From positions 1 to 19,277 of the forward strand of contig DAOUUM010000014.1 of NCBI GenBank assembly GCA_030668165.1: a DNA stretch of 19,277 nt, in the 5' to 3' direction. Positions 8,966-16,831 of this stretch are shown piece after piece. The DNA is from Candidatus Heimdallarchaeota archaeon. Lineage in GTDB: Archaea > Asgardarchaeota > Heimdallarchaeia > Heimdallarchaeales > Kariarchaeaceae. Position 1 is the first letter of the stretch, and every line of letters starts with the position of its first letter. The position numbers and the translations under genes were made by a program. Below the pieces are notes generated by a model, which worked only from the letters and a program-made list of their open reading frames with translations, was not told the DNA's origin and did not search any database.

Positions 8966-9235
8966 ATGCCCGGATTGATTAATGAAGATTTAACGATACC
9001 CAAAGAAAGATTGTATACCTCTATTTGTTTAATAATGATAATAGAGTACAAGAGTCTAGATCTGGAAGAATTAATAAAAATGACAGGTTTAGGATTTGAG
9101 GAGACCAGAAATGCCATGCAAAATTTATCTAGATTGCAATTGATATCAATCTTACCTGGACACAAATCCTTTCCAAAATTTGAAATGATTAATGAGGAAG
9201 AAGCGACCAGATTCTTAGAATTAATGGGAGTTTGA
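8966..9235 (+). CDS. small winged-helix-like protein, possible transcription regulator
   Basis: This 89-residue protein has the helix order of a winged helix-turn-helix: an N-terminal helix (11-27), then LDLEELIKMTGLGFEETRNA (31-50), which reads as helix-turn-recognition helix, a third helix MQNLSRLQL (51-59), and a hydrophobic wing ISILPGHKSFPKFEMI (60-75) before a short C-terminal helix. No effector domain is present. Its TGA (9233-9235) directly abuts the nuoD stop (9236-9238), so it is convergent with the nuo genes, and it diverges from moxR. It may act on the shared upstream region, but that is inference. A reverse-strand open frame over the same bases is rejected because it lacks protein-like features and runs into nuoD. 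Confidence 0.65.
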   Translation: MPGLINEDLTIPKERLYTSICLIMIIEYKSLDLEELIKMTGLGFEETRNAMQNLSRLQLISILPGHKSFPKFEMINEEEATRFLELMGV

Positions 9236-10342
9236 TTATCTATCCAAATCTCCAACACATAGATCAATTGACCCCATGATTGCAGGAATATCAGCTATTT
9301 TACCACCAATAATCAGAGGTGTAAGGGGTTGTAAATTATTGAACACAGGGCTTTTTATTTTAACTCGGTATGGTTGGGGTTTTCCGTCACTGAGTATATA
9401 AAATCCGGCCTCACCTCTTCCAGATTCAATCCTGCGATATACTTCTCCTTCATTTGGCCTTCTTGGCAATTTATCAAGTTTGAAGGGATCTGATGATTTT
9501 AGTTCATTGTATTTATCTAATGCTTGCCAACAAATATTAATCGATTCCTGCATTTCCTCTATTCTAACTCTGTATCGAGCATATGAATCTCCTTCCGTTC
9601 GAATAGGAATTTTGAATTTTAATTGATCATATCCAAAATAAGGATCGTCTTTTCTGATATCACTTGCTACACCACTACCTCTGAGAACCGGTCCTGTGGT
9701 ACCATAATTAAGTGCATCCTCTTTGGACAAAATACCAATGCCTCTTGTCCTAATTCGGAATATTTGTGCTTCCTCAAGAAGATCAAGAAATTGATAATGA
9801 AGGCGGTTGAATTCTTCAAAGCTAGATTCCATCTTTCTGGTAAAGTTAGGGGATAAATCAGCAGACACTCCACCTATTTTCGTATAATTATACGTGAGTC
9901 TGGCACCCGTAATATCTTCCAGCATGGATAAAATTAATTCTCTTGCATTCATAGGATATATCAGCATTGTTAATGCTCCGATGTCAACACTCATGGCGGC
10001 TAACCACAAACAATGACTTGCGATCCTTTGAAGTTCAAGAGTAATTACTCTGAGCCAATTAGCTTTTTCGGGAACCTCTAAATCATAGATACCTTCGATG
10101 GAATGAACGTATGAGGTGGACCAACTGTGACTTTCCACATAACATAATCTATCTGTAATTGGTACACCTTGTTCAAATGATCTGTTTGTCAATAGTTTTT
10201 CATATCCACGATGTAAATAACCAATCTGAGCATCTGCATCAATAACTGTTTCTCCATCAATAGTTAATCGTAATGACCAGAGACCATGCATTGCAGGATG
10301 TTGGGGTCCCATAAATAGGTTCATTTCTGTTTTTTCGGACAT
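9236..10342 (-). CDS. nuoD: NADH-quinone oxidoreductase (complex I) subunit D
   Basis: NuoD (49 kDa subunit) is part of the hydrophilic arm of complex I and forms much of the quinone-binding pocket with NuoB. The start has the conserved GPQHPAMHG (12-20, two quinone-site His). DRLCYVE (64-70) holds the Tyr68 expected near the quinone headgroup. Further conserved blocks are ELQRIASH, TRGIGILSKEDALNYGTTGP and the end DIPAIMGSIDLCVGDLDR. The 368 residues match the family length. Its ATG overlaps the nuoC TAA by one base (TAATG), so the two are translationally coupled. No NuoE, F or G genes are seen nearby, so the electron donor is unknown. The cluster stops here: the next gene is convergent. Confidence 0.95.
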   Translation of the reverse strand: MSEKTEMNLFMGPQHPAMHGLWSLRLTIDGETVIDADAQIGYLHRGYEKLLTNRSFEQGVPITDRLCYVESHSWSTSYVHSIEGIYDLEVPEKANWLRVITLELQRIASHCLWLAAMSVDIGALTMLIYPMNARELILSMLEDITGARLTYNYTKIGGVSADLSPNFTRKMESSFEEFNRLHYQFLDLLEEAQIFRIRTRGIGILSKEDALNYGTTGPVLRGSGVASDIRKDDPYFGYDQLKFKIPIRTEGDSYARYRVRIEEMQESINICWQALDKYNELKSSDPFKLDKLPRRPNEGEVYRRIESGRGEAGFYILSDGKPQPYRVKIKSPVFNNLQPLTPLIIGGKIADIPAIMGSIDLCVGDLDR

Positions 10343-10803
10343 TAGTAATCCTCCGGTTGTCTATATTTAGGCTTTCGATAAACATAATCTTCCCGAAGAG
10401 GATGACCTTCCCAATTATCAGGCATCAATAGTCGTCTCAGGTCGGGATGTTGATCAAAATTTATACCAACCAAGTCATAAGTTTCTCTTTCATGCCAATC
10501 TAGTCCGCTCCAAATATTTGTCAATGAAGAAACTACTGGATTTTCACGATCAACATGAACTTTTAAAGCAATTAAATCAGGTATGTTCGGTTTTCCTATA
10601 TACCAAATTATCTCCATTTTATCTTTAAGATCTGTACCCAAACACATGTTTGCAAGAGTGAAACCTAAATCATGCTTGATATAATTTGCAATATCAATCA
10701 AGTTTGTATTATCGACAGTAAAATAGTGTCGAAAGAATTTATCATTTTCATATCCTAGAATTTTATCTGAAAATTCTGATTTTAACTTCTCTTCAAAATT
10801 CAT
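10342..10803 (-). CDS. nuoC: NADH-quinone oxidoreductase (complex I) subunit C
   Basis: NuoC (30 kDa subunit) is a structural part of the hydrophilic arm that binds NuoD. The family signature lies at about 97-146: SGLDWHERETYDLVGINF, then HPDLRRLLMPDNWEGHPLREDY, ending in the usual short basic tail (RKPKYRQPEDY). At 153 residues it is a free-standing NuoC, not a NuoCD fusion. The ATG is at 10803, immediately after the nuoA TAA region without a gap, so nuoB, which usually sits between nuoA and nuoC, is not present. The stop overlaps the nuoD start. Confidence 0.95.
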   Translation of the reverse strand: MNFEEKLKSEFSDKILGYENDKFFRHYFTVDNTNLIDIANYIKHDLGFTLANMCLGTDLKDKMEIIWYIGKPNIPDLIALKVHVDRENPVVSSLTNIWSGLDWHERETYDLVGINFDQHPDLRRLLMPDNWEGHPLREDYVYRKPKYRQPEDY

Positions 10804-11202
10804 TTACATCCACCTTAATGCATCTCTAATCCACCAATAAATAAAACCGATTGTTAATATTCCAAGAAAGACTCCAACAGAAATCAAACTGATAAGGGGG
10901 GATTCTAGATCTTTGACTACCATTGCCCAAACTACTAAAAATGATGCTACTACATCAAATACAACAAAAACTAAGGCAAAAACATAATATTGAAAATTGA
11001 AACGAGAGTGCGCCTCTCCAACTGGTATTTCTCCACATTCATATGCAATGAATGCACTTAAGCCATCTATTTCCTTGTTTTTATCACGCTTGGGAGCTAA
11101 GAGTTTGTTCAAAGCCCAAAACAATAGAACTGTAACCAGTGCTAAACTGAATAATAAGATTGTGGAAGCATATTGTTCTAGTATCTGTGCCATAATTCTC
11201 AC
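10804..11202 (-). CDS. nuoA: NADH-quinone oxidoreductase (complex I) subunit A
   Basis: NuoA is a small membrane subunit at the junction of the two arms of complex I. Three hydrophobic segments are visible at about 11-31, 67-95 and 99-122. The conserved matrix loop YECGEIPVGEAHSRFNFQYY (53-72) keeps the family's E-C-G cysteine motif, and the end is WWIRDALRWM. The frame has GTG at 11202 and ATG at 11193; I prefer the ATG (MAQ...) because it gives a normal length and leader, but cannot exclude GTG. A TATA-like TTTAAAAATATAA lies 30-50 bases upstream, so this is the first gene of a nuoA-C-D unit. Confidence 0.93.
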   Translation of the reverse strand: MRIMAQILEQYASTILLFSLALVTVLLFWALNKLLAPKRDKNKEIDGLSAFIAYECGEIPVGEAHSRFNFQYYVFALVFVVFDVVASFLVVWAMVVKDLESPLISLISVGVFLGILTIGFIYWWIRDALRWM

Positions 11203-11225
11203 AAAAGGACAAGTAGATCGCTCTA

Positions 11226-11242
11226 AATTATATTTTTAAACC
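11226..11242 (-). promoter_or_regulatory. TATA-like box of nuoACD
   Basis: On the complement this AT tract reads TTTAAAAATATAA and matches an archaeal box A. It lies about 33-49 bases upstream of the preferred nuoA ATG at 11193, which gives a short leader. Confidence 0.4.
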
Positions 11243-11322
11243 TTCGTTCTAATAACATTTTTACTACCCTAGTCATAAATTAATAGTGCGCGTATGTCTA
11301 ATTTGAATTATTGGAAGTAAAA

Positions 11323-12327
11323 TTAATAATTTTTTCCTAAAATGCCCTTTAATTGTACTATTGATGGTACAGCAACAGGATCTATGTTTTGTAATTTTGC
11401 TATTTGAATAGATATAAAATCAGTGTACCAAGTTAGTTTCAAAATCTCCTCTAAAATAGATTCTGAAGAAACGTTTAGTTCTATCACCTCATGATTGAGT
11501 CCATTTAGATTTCTAATAAAATCAAAATGAATATTTGTTCTATCGTTTTGATATGATGATGGGAGAAGGACAAAATTGTGTTTTTCTCTAAAGGAACCGT
11601 CCAATGCAACAATTGCATTATGACTAAATTCAGGTAGATCAAGATTGATTGCAGGCAATTTAGAGTTCTCATTCAGCTGACAACGAAATCTGAGACCAAC
11701 TGGGCTAATAATGCTCGAGGTCAAAATAAATGGAAATTCTATTAGTAAAACTTTTGAAATTTTTTCCAATATTGATAAAATACTTCTATCGTTTTTGAAA
11801 TCTGATGAACTATAAATTTGATTTCTAATTTTTTCATCTATCCTAGTCAGATCCAGTAAATCTCTGGTAATACCATACAAAGTGCCAAGAATATGCGGAA
11901 ATGCAGCCCTAGGTTGAAGATTTCTGGGTAAATTAAATAAATTATTACCATTGGTTATTGCTAATTTTGATAATTTTCCTCCAGATGTGATGATTATGAT
12001 TTTATTTCCATTAGATACTAACTGATTATACATCTGTATTGTTTCTTCAGTATTCCCAGAATAGCTGATCACAATTCCAAGTACGTCTTGTGGTATCCTC
12101 GATATCGTATATTCTTTGTTGATTGATACTGAAATGTCAGGGCTATTGTTAAGAACTTGAATATAATTAGCACTGATGCCAGATCCTCCCATACCACATA
12201 TCAGTACATTTTTTATGGATTTAGATATTACATATTCAATCTTATCATATGCATCCATAAATGATTTTCCAGCACTAAAAACTTCCTTCTTGAGTAATCT
12301 ATACGCCTCTTCATATTCATTAATCAT
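11323..12327 (-). CDS. pgi/pmi: bifunctional phosphoglucose/phosphomannose isomerase
   Basis: This SIS-fold enzyme interconverts glucose-6-phosphate or mannose-6-phosphate with fructose-6-phosphate; it replaces the classical PGI in many archaea. Motifs: GMGGSGIS (45-52), the phosphate-binding SYSGNTEET (88-96), LQPRAAF (137-143), NENSKLPA (219-226, with Glu220), LPEFSHNAI (231-239, with His236) and DPVAVPSIVQLKGILGK (316-332, with Lys327). Glu220, His236 and Lys327 sit where the known catalytic residues of the family lie. At 334 residues it is of normal length. The start is the ATG at 12327; an AT-rich TTTATAATTTATT lies just upstream. It is divergent from the G6PDH gene across 368 bases and supplies that enzyme's substrate. 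Confidence 0.95.
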   Translation of the reverse strand: MINEYEEAYRLLKKEVFSAGKSFMDAYDKIEYVISKSIKNVLICGMGGSGISANYIQVLNNSPDISVSINKEYTISRIPQDVLGIVISYSGNTEETIQMYNQLVSNGNKIIIITSGGKLSKLAITNGNNLFNLPRNLQPRAAFPHILGTLYGITRDLLDLTRIDEKIRNQIYSSSDFKNDRSILSILEKISKVLLIEFPFILTSSIISPVGLRFRCQLNENSKLPAINLDLPEFSHNAIVALDGSFREKHNFVLLPSSYQNDRTNIHFDFIRNLNGLNHEVIELNVSSESILEEILKLTWYTDFISIQIAKLQNIDPVAVPSIVQLKGILGKNY

Positions 12328-12695
12328 AATATTTCCAATAAATTATAAATTAATAACTTGATTGCAACACCAAAATTCGTATGTGGGATATTGTATTACT
12401 ATTACTCAATTTCTCGGTATATTCACTTTTAATGTAATGTGCCAAGTATTCAAATACTCTCTGAATGTCTACCTAATGTATGGTTCAGAGAACTGAGCGG
12501 AACTGGTTACAAGCTAATTTCAACCTCATGCATTTCTCCCATAAACCAGAAAATCTATACAATCATGCAATTAATAATCCCCTAATTTCTAAACTTTTCC
12601 AACAGAATAAATAATAATTGAAAATGCTCATTTTATTTAATCATTAGATAAAAAGAGATTTTAATTAGTTATATCAGTTTTAAATTGAAGTCTAA
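12328..12695. other. 368-base divergent intergenic region between pgi/pmi and zwf
   Basis: No gene is seen. Next to the pgi/pmi start is a TATA-like AT tract (12336-12350). The middle holds a perfect palindrome AGTATT-CA-AATACT (12445-12458) and a more GC-rich patch with GTTC at 12483-12486 and GAACTG at 12490-12495 and 12500-12505. TATA-like elements for zwf lie at 12657-12668 (GATTTTAATTAG) and 12676-12690. A small RNA cannot be excluded, but I find no clear C/D or H/ACA boxes. Confidence 0.5.
12445..12458. promoter_or_regulatory. palindrome AGTATTCAAATACT, candidate operator
   Basis: The 6-base arms AGTATT and AATACT are perfect inverted copies around CA. The site is alone between two divergent sugar-phosphate genes, about 118 bases from the pgi/pmi start and 238 bases from zwf. 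Binding by a dimeric regulator is inference. Confidence 0.3.
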
Positions 12696-14234
12696 TTGAC
12701 AGTACTTGCAGATCGATCAGTAGTTCTTAGACATGGTGTCCCTGAGGGCACCATTTTGATTATATTTGGTGCCTCTGGAGATTTAACCAGAAGGAAGTTA
12801 ATGCCGGCCCTTTATCACCTGGCTAGAGAAGATTTATTACCTGAAAAACTTTCAATCATTGGATTAGGTCGTAGAATTCAGACCGGTCAGGATTTTCACA
12901 TACACATGAAGCATCGAGTGATGCAATATTGTAGCCATAAAATGGAACAGAGATATTGGATAAGATTGGAATCAAAAATGGAATCTTTAAAAGTGGATTA
13001 CTACGACGATGATACATTCAATATTATTAAGGAGAAAATTAATGAAAAAGAAAAATTATGGGGCCAATCTGTAAATAGGTTATTCTATTTTGCTACAAAT
13101 CCTAGTCATTTCGAGGCGATAGTTGATAAACTAGCAACAGTGGGTTTGAATCTATCCAACCCTGATTACTGGTCAAGAATAATTGTCGAAAAACCATTTG
13201 GTCTAGATTTAGAAAGTGCGATTAAGTTGAACAAAAGCATTGTTGAGCACTTTAATGAAGATCAAATCTATAGAATAGATCATTTCTTAGGAAAGGAATC
13301 AGTGCAAAATATTTTGATATTTCGTATGACGAATCTAATATTTCAGCCAATTTGGACAAATAAGTACATCGATCATGTACAGATTACCAGTGCTGAGACG
13401 ATCGGAGTTGAAGGTAGAGTCGAATTCTTTGAACAAACTGGTGCCGTGAGAGATATGATCCAATCACATCTTCTCCAGATATTAGCTCTTTTAACAATTG
13501 AACCACCAAATTCATTAGATCAAGAGGAGATACGGAACAATAAGGTTAGTATATTTGAGAAAATTAGAAAATACAAAGTCAAAGGGGATATTATTGAAAA
13601 TAGTTATCGAGGTCAATATAACAAGGGAGTGGTTAATTCTGAACTCGTCAACAGATATACGGATGAGAAGGGAGTTGATCCTAATTCCAAGGTAGAAACA
13701 TATGCTGCAATTAAATTGTTTATCGATAACAGTAGATGGCAAGGGGTTCCATTTTATTTACGAACTGGTAAACGGATGCCACAGAGGAAAACTGAGATTA
13801 TTATCAGCTTGAAAGAAATTAATGCAATTGTGCCCACCTTACTGGATCAACAAAAACCAATCCCAAACATGATAAAACTCGAAATACAACCAAAAGCAGG
13901 GGTGGAGATAACGATTGGATGGAAACCACCTGGATTATTGTCTGAAATGGAGGCATTTAAGTTAAATTTAGGTGCTACAGCTGAATTATCTGAACCTAAA
14001 GCATATGAAAGATTATTAGTAGATGTTATGAGGGGAGATAGCACACTTTTCATTCGATTTGATGAAATTGCTGAGATGTGGAAGATTGTAGACCCATTCT
14101 TGAAATTTTGGAATGAAATTGACAAATCTGATGGCAGTGAGGGCAAATTATTAGATTATGCTGCAGGAACACAAGGACCTGATATCGCAAATTCAATTTT
14201 TCATAATCCTAAAATCAGATGGAGTAAAATTTAG
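12696..14234 (+). CDS. zwf: glucose-6-phosphate 1-dehydrogenase
   Basis: Zwf oxidises glucose-6-phosphate to 6-phosphogluconolactone with reduction of NAD(P)+, the first step of the oxidative pentose phosphate route. The Rossmann motif IFGASGDLTRRKL lies at 23-35. EKPFG (165-169) and RIDHFLGKE (193-201) are the substrate-binding signatures. The catalytic His258 is in RDMIQSHLLQ (252-261), and VPFYLRTGKRMP (351-362) is also conserved. At 512 residues it is full-length. The start used is TTG at 12696; there is no ATG in frame before residue 36. Classical G6PDH is uncommon in archaea and mainly bacterial, so past transfer is likely, although the gene's AT-rich codon use looks like that of its neighbours. 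Confidence 0.95.
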   Translation: MTVLADRSVVLRHGVPEGTILIIFGASGDLTRRKLMPALYHLAREDLLPEKLSIIGLGRRIQTGQDFHIHMKHRVMQYCSHKMEQRYWIRLESKMESLKVDYYDDDTFNIIKEKINEKEKLWGQSVNRLFYFATNPSHFEAIVDKLATVGLNLSNPDYWSRIIVEKPFGLDLESAIKLNKSIVEHFNEDQIYRIDHFLGKESVQNILIFRMTNLIFQPIWTNKYIDHVQITSAETIGVEGRVEFFEQTGAVRDMIQSHLLQILALLTIEPPNSLDQEEIRNNKVSIFEKIRKYKVKGDIIENSYRGQYNKGVVNSELVNRYTDEKGVDPNSKVETYAAIKLFIDNSRWQGVPFYLRTGKRMPQRKTEIIISLKEINAIVPTLLDQQKPIPNMIKLEIQPKAGVEITIGWKPPGLLSEMEAFKLNLGATAELSEPKAYERLLVDVMRGDSTLFIRFDEIAEMWKIVDPFLKFWNEIDKSDGSEGKLLDYAAGTQGPDIANSIFHNPKIRWSKI

Positions 14235-14284
14235 TCCAATTTATTTTTATTTATTCTTTGAATAAATGCGATTGGTTATTTATT

Positions 14285-14300
14285 AGTTTTTAAATTGAAG
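14285..14300 (+). promoter_or_regulatory. TATA-like element AGTTTTTAAATTGAAG
   Basis: This is almost identical to AGTTTTAAATTGAAG at 12676-12690 before zwf (one T more). It lies about 90-105 bases upstream of the ATG at 14393. If it is a box A, the mRNA would have a leader of about 70 bases. Confidence 0.3.
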
Positions 14301-14378
14301 AATTGAATTAATTTTTGATTTGGTTATGCGCGTCAATAGGTGGGATTAGTTCCGTTGTATGGTGAATCCTCCAATAAG

Positions 14379-14387
14379 AAGGTGGAG
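14379..14387 (+). promoter_or_regulatory. Shine-Dalgarno motif of the 407-residue protein
   Basis: AAGGTGGAG ends 5 bases before the ATG at 14393 and resembles the archaeal GGAGGTGATC anti-anti-SD. It fixes the start and suggests a leadered transcript, unlike most genes here. Confidence 0.5.
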
Positions 14388-14392
14388 TATCA

Positions 14393-15616
14393 ATGATTAA
14401 AAAAGAGTTAATCAGTATTATTGAGAGGAAGGATCGGAATATATTACTATTCAGTTTTTTATTGAAAAGAACCAAAGATATCAACAATGGAAGTGACATA
14501 TTCAACCAATTGTGGAACTTGCTCGAAATGAATTGTGATTTTTTCTCAGTTAAGCTTTCAGATTCTGAAATTTATCTTTATCTAGGTTACTATATTAATT
14601 TCAATCTTGATTTATCTCTCGAGATTAAAAATATAATATCCAATTTGGTAAGCACGGTATTTCCAATTATCCCTGATTATATCACCATTCAACCAATCAA
14701 AAATGATCTAATCCATATCGGATTATCCCATTCTGACCAATCTCTCAATGGATTAATAGGAAGGGACCTGAAATATAAGTATATTTCCATTTCTAGTCTC
14801 TCGATAAATAAGAATATCACAGCCATATTAAAGGATTTAAGTGGAATTAGAGGATTAACGATTGCTATTGGTGTTGAGATAGCGAATGAAAAAATTGAAT
14901 ATTCATTGATAATGGAATTAACTTCAAACTCAGAATCAGAACAAAAGAAGATTGAGAAAAACTTATTGGAGTATTTTACCAGCAATAATTTCATAAATGG
15001 AACTATTAAAATCATAACTAATAAAACAATAAGGAGTAGGCCGATTCAAACAAATTTGGGTATTTGTGATCAGAAACTAGAAATGGCAAGTATGATTTCC
15101 ATATTACATTCTATTGTTCATTTGATAAATGTTGATTGTAGTGAAGTAGCTGAAACTATTGTTCCAAGACATTGGTTGGGATTCATTCATAAATCAGTAT
15201 CCAACCAAGAAATTCCTGAAAAGGATATTGTAAGCGAGGCACCAATCAGCACTGAAAATCAATTAATAAGTACTAATGATGTGCAGGATACTCCACATCG
15301 ATCTCTAAATTTGACACAGGAGGAATTGGAAGAAAGATTATTTCTATTCCTAAATGATGTTGAATTCACCCGTTTACCATCATGTTCAGAAAGCAATAAT
15401 CTAATTTGTTTGTTAGTAAATTCAATTCATTTTGAATTCTTATTGGTAACAAATTTCAATTTGGTTGATCCTGAATTATTAATTAGAGAAAATGATTATT
15501 TAAATGAGGAAAAATTATTTTTTATTATTACAGGGGATTCAAGATTAGAAGAAGAATATAATACTTTAAACAATATAATTTTTATTAGTGATATTAAAAA
15601 TAAATTGGTTTTATGA
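14393..15616 (+). CDS. unrecognised 407-residue protein
   Basis: I do not recognise the family. The protein is soluble, Ile/Asn/Ser-rich, without signal peptide, membrane segment or cysteine cluster. It reads as three parts: an alpha/beta-looking region (1-220), a helical segment MASMISILHSIVHLI (231-245), a low-complexity acidic linker (about 270-302), and a C-terminal alpha/beta domain (303-407) with helix LTQEELEERLFLFL and strands NLICLLV, FEFLLVT, LFFIIT and IIFIS. The start at 14393 has a good archaeal Shine-Dalgarno (AGGTGGAG, ending 5 bases before the ATG), which is rare in this window. Its stop lies 4 bases from the end of the convergent CRM/YhbY gene. It follows zwf by 158 bases and may be a separate unit. 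Function unknown. Confidence 0.75.
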   Translation: MIKKELISIIERKDRNILLFSFLLKRTKDINNGSDIFNQLWNLLEMNCDFFSVKLSDSEIYLYLGYYINFNLDLSLEIKNIISNLVSTVFPIIPDYITIQPIKNDLIHIGLSHSDQSLNGLIGRDLKYKYISISSLSINKNITAILKDLSGIRGLTIAIGVEIANEKIEYSLIMELTSNSESEQKKIEKNLLEYFTSNNFINGTIKIITNKTIRSRPIQTNLGICDQKLEMASMISILHSIVHLINVDCSEVAETIVPRHWLGFIHKSVSNQEIPEKDIVSEAPISTENQLISTNDVQDTPHRSLNLTQEELEERLFLFLNDVEFTRLPSCSESNNLICLLVNSIHFEFLLVTNFNLVDPELLIRENDYLNEEKLFFIITGDSRLEEEYNTLNNIIFISDIKNKLVL

Positions 15617-15620
15617 TATT

Positions 15621-15866
15621 TCATACTTTTTGTAGAATACACGTTTTCCCTCTTATATCAAGGACTTTTGAATTGGACACATTGGCCAGATAATGAACTG
15701 CAATTTTTATATTTGGAAATCCTTCTATTGAAAGAAATTTAATTTTGATAATGGTTTTTGTATTAAATTGGGTTTTAATTTGATCAATTACTGCTTCTGA
15801 AATACCGAATTTACCTATATGTATATGTGGCTTACCATGGAGAACCTGTCTTATAATTTCATTCAC
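15621..15866 (-). CDS. CRM/YhbY-domain RNA-binding protein
   Basis: This 81-residue protein is a single CRM domain. The N-terminal helix is followed by HGKPHIHIGKFGISEAVIDQI (10-30), where GKxG is the RNA-binding loop, then strand IIKIKFL, a helix with IAVHYLANVSNSKVLDIRGKTCILQKV (55-81). YhbY-type CRM proteins associate with pre-ribosomal large subunits in bacteria and are common as stand-alone small proteins in archaea. The start is GTG at 15866; the nearby ATG at 15862 is out of frame. It is convergent with the 407-residue gene. Assignment to the family is good; a ribosome-assembly role is inferred from the family. Confidence 0.85.
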   Translation of the reverse strand: MNEIIRQVLHGKPHIHIGKFGISEAVIDQIKTQFNTKTIIKIKFLSIEGFPNIKIAVHYLANVSNSKVLDIRGKTCILQKV

Positions 15867-16023
15867 TAATATTATAATTTCTATGACCTTGAAAAATTAG
15901 GAGATAGGACAAATAGATATATCATAATTATGTATGAATATTGTGATCGAAAATATTAACCTCTTAAGGAACTGGTATTCATTTCTATTCATTCACTTTC
16001 AAATTAGTCTGTATTTCCTAAAT

Positions 16024-16033
16024 ACATATAAAT
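16024..16033 (+). promoter_or_regulatory. TATA-like box before the 256-residue protein
   Basis: ACATATAAAT lies 28-37 bases upstream of the ATG at 16061. It would give a very short leader. The surrounding 194-base gap holds no other feature that I can support. Confidence 0.4.
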
Positions 16034-16060
16034 GAATTATACTAACATTAACTGTAGAAT

Positions 16061-16831
16061 ATGCCAGGAATTCAAATTGGGATTGATTTTGAACAATATC
16101 TTATAGAAAATATGGGTATTCAATCAAAGGGTGGTGGTTGGCAATTAAAAAGAAGCACATCTAAAAATGAAAAGGTTAAAATCAATGGTGTAATTACCAG
16201 TGGTAGATTAACTAATATTGCAATCGGAATAGCAATTTCAAATTCATCCAATCTTATTATAATCCTAAATGAATTAGAAAATGAACCTGAGGAATTCATA
16301 TCCAAAGTACTTGAAATTCTGTATAAAAATGATATTTATGTCTATTCATTAGGTATTAACTGGATCTTTAATTCAATAATAGGCAAGAAAATACTACTCG
16401 AAATATTTAATGGAAACAAACTGTCGGTATGGTCTGAGAAACTAGAGGTCAATAATTTGTTAATTAGTTTTTCCTATATAGTTAATTTGGAAATAATTCT
16501 TCAAAGATTTGATGAAAGAATAGTTTGGATGCCCATTAAGACAATTGAAAACATAGAAACTGTTCTCTATCTAGATAAATTATGTAGGTTTGATGATATT
16601 GTTAGATTGAAACCGAATATGCTAATTTGCCATGAAATGAATTCAAAGATAATTGATCTTTGTACATCTAACAGTATCATTTTCATTTGGATACATAAAG
16701 ATGTTATACTTAACGAGGTCACCAGAGAGTTAACTTATCATATTTCAAGAAATCATAAATTTGCAAATATAATTTTTTCTGCTCTCAAAACTAAGAAATT
16801 ATTCATAGATAATGGACTGGACGGGATTTGA
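16061..16831 (+). CDS. unrecognised 256-residue protein ending inside a tRNA gene
   Basis: I do not recognise the family. The protein is soluble and very Ile/Asn/Lys-rich, with alternating strands and helices: a GGGWQLKR motif (25-32), hydrophobic strands IAIGIAIS (53-60) and LIIILNEL (65-72), a helix EEFISKVLEIL, DIYVYSLGINW, and IIFIWIH (209-215). No signal peptide, membrane segment or metal site is visible. The ATG has a TATA-like box about 30 bases upstream, so expression is likely. The last 19 bases, including the TGA (16829-16831), lie within the tRNA-Ala gene on the opposite strand. The stop therefore comes from the tRNA T-arm, which suggests that the reading frame once ended elsewhere and was cut or extended by rearrangement. 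Confidence 0.6.
   Translation: MPGIQIGIDFEQYLIENMGIQSKGGGWQLKRSTSKNEKVKINGVITSGRLTNIAIGIAISNSSNLIIILNELENEPEEFISKVLEILYKNDIYVYSLGINWIFNSIIGKKILLEIFNGNKLSVWSEKLEVNNLLISFSYIVNLEIILQRFDERIVWMPIKTIENIETVLYLDKLCRFDDIVRLKPNMLICHEMNSKIIDLCTSNSIIFIWIHKDVILNEVTRELTYHISRNHKFANIIFSALKTKKLFIDNGLDGI

Noticed and set aside
8917..9267. Reverse-strand open frame of 116 codons opposite the winged-helix gene
   Set aside because: It begins inside nuoD and lacks a recognisable protein pattern, while the plus-strand frame has a helix-turn-helix-like pattern and a TATA-spaced start.
12481..12600. Possible C/D or H/ACA small RNA in the pgi/zwf gap
   Set aside because: CTGA occurs, but I find no properly spaced C box with a guide region, and no ACA-tailed hairpin.
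14689..15015. Reverse-strand open frame of 108 codons inside the 407-residue gene
   Set aside because: The plus-strand frame is longer and has a Shine-Dalgarno; the reverse one has neither a start signal nor a known motif.
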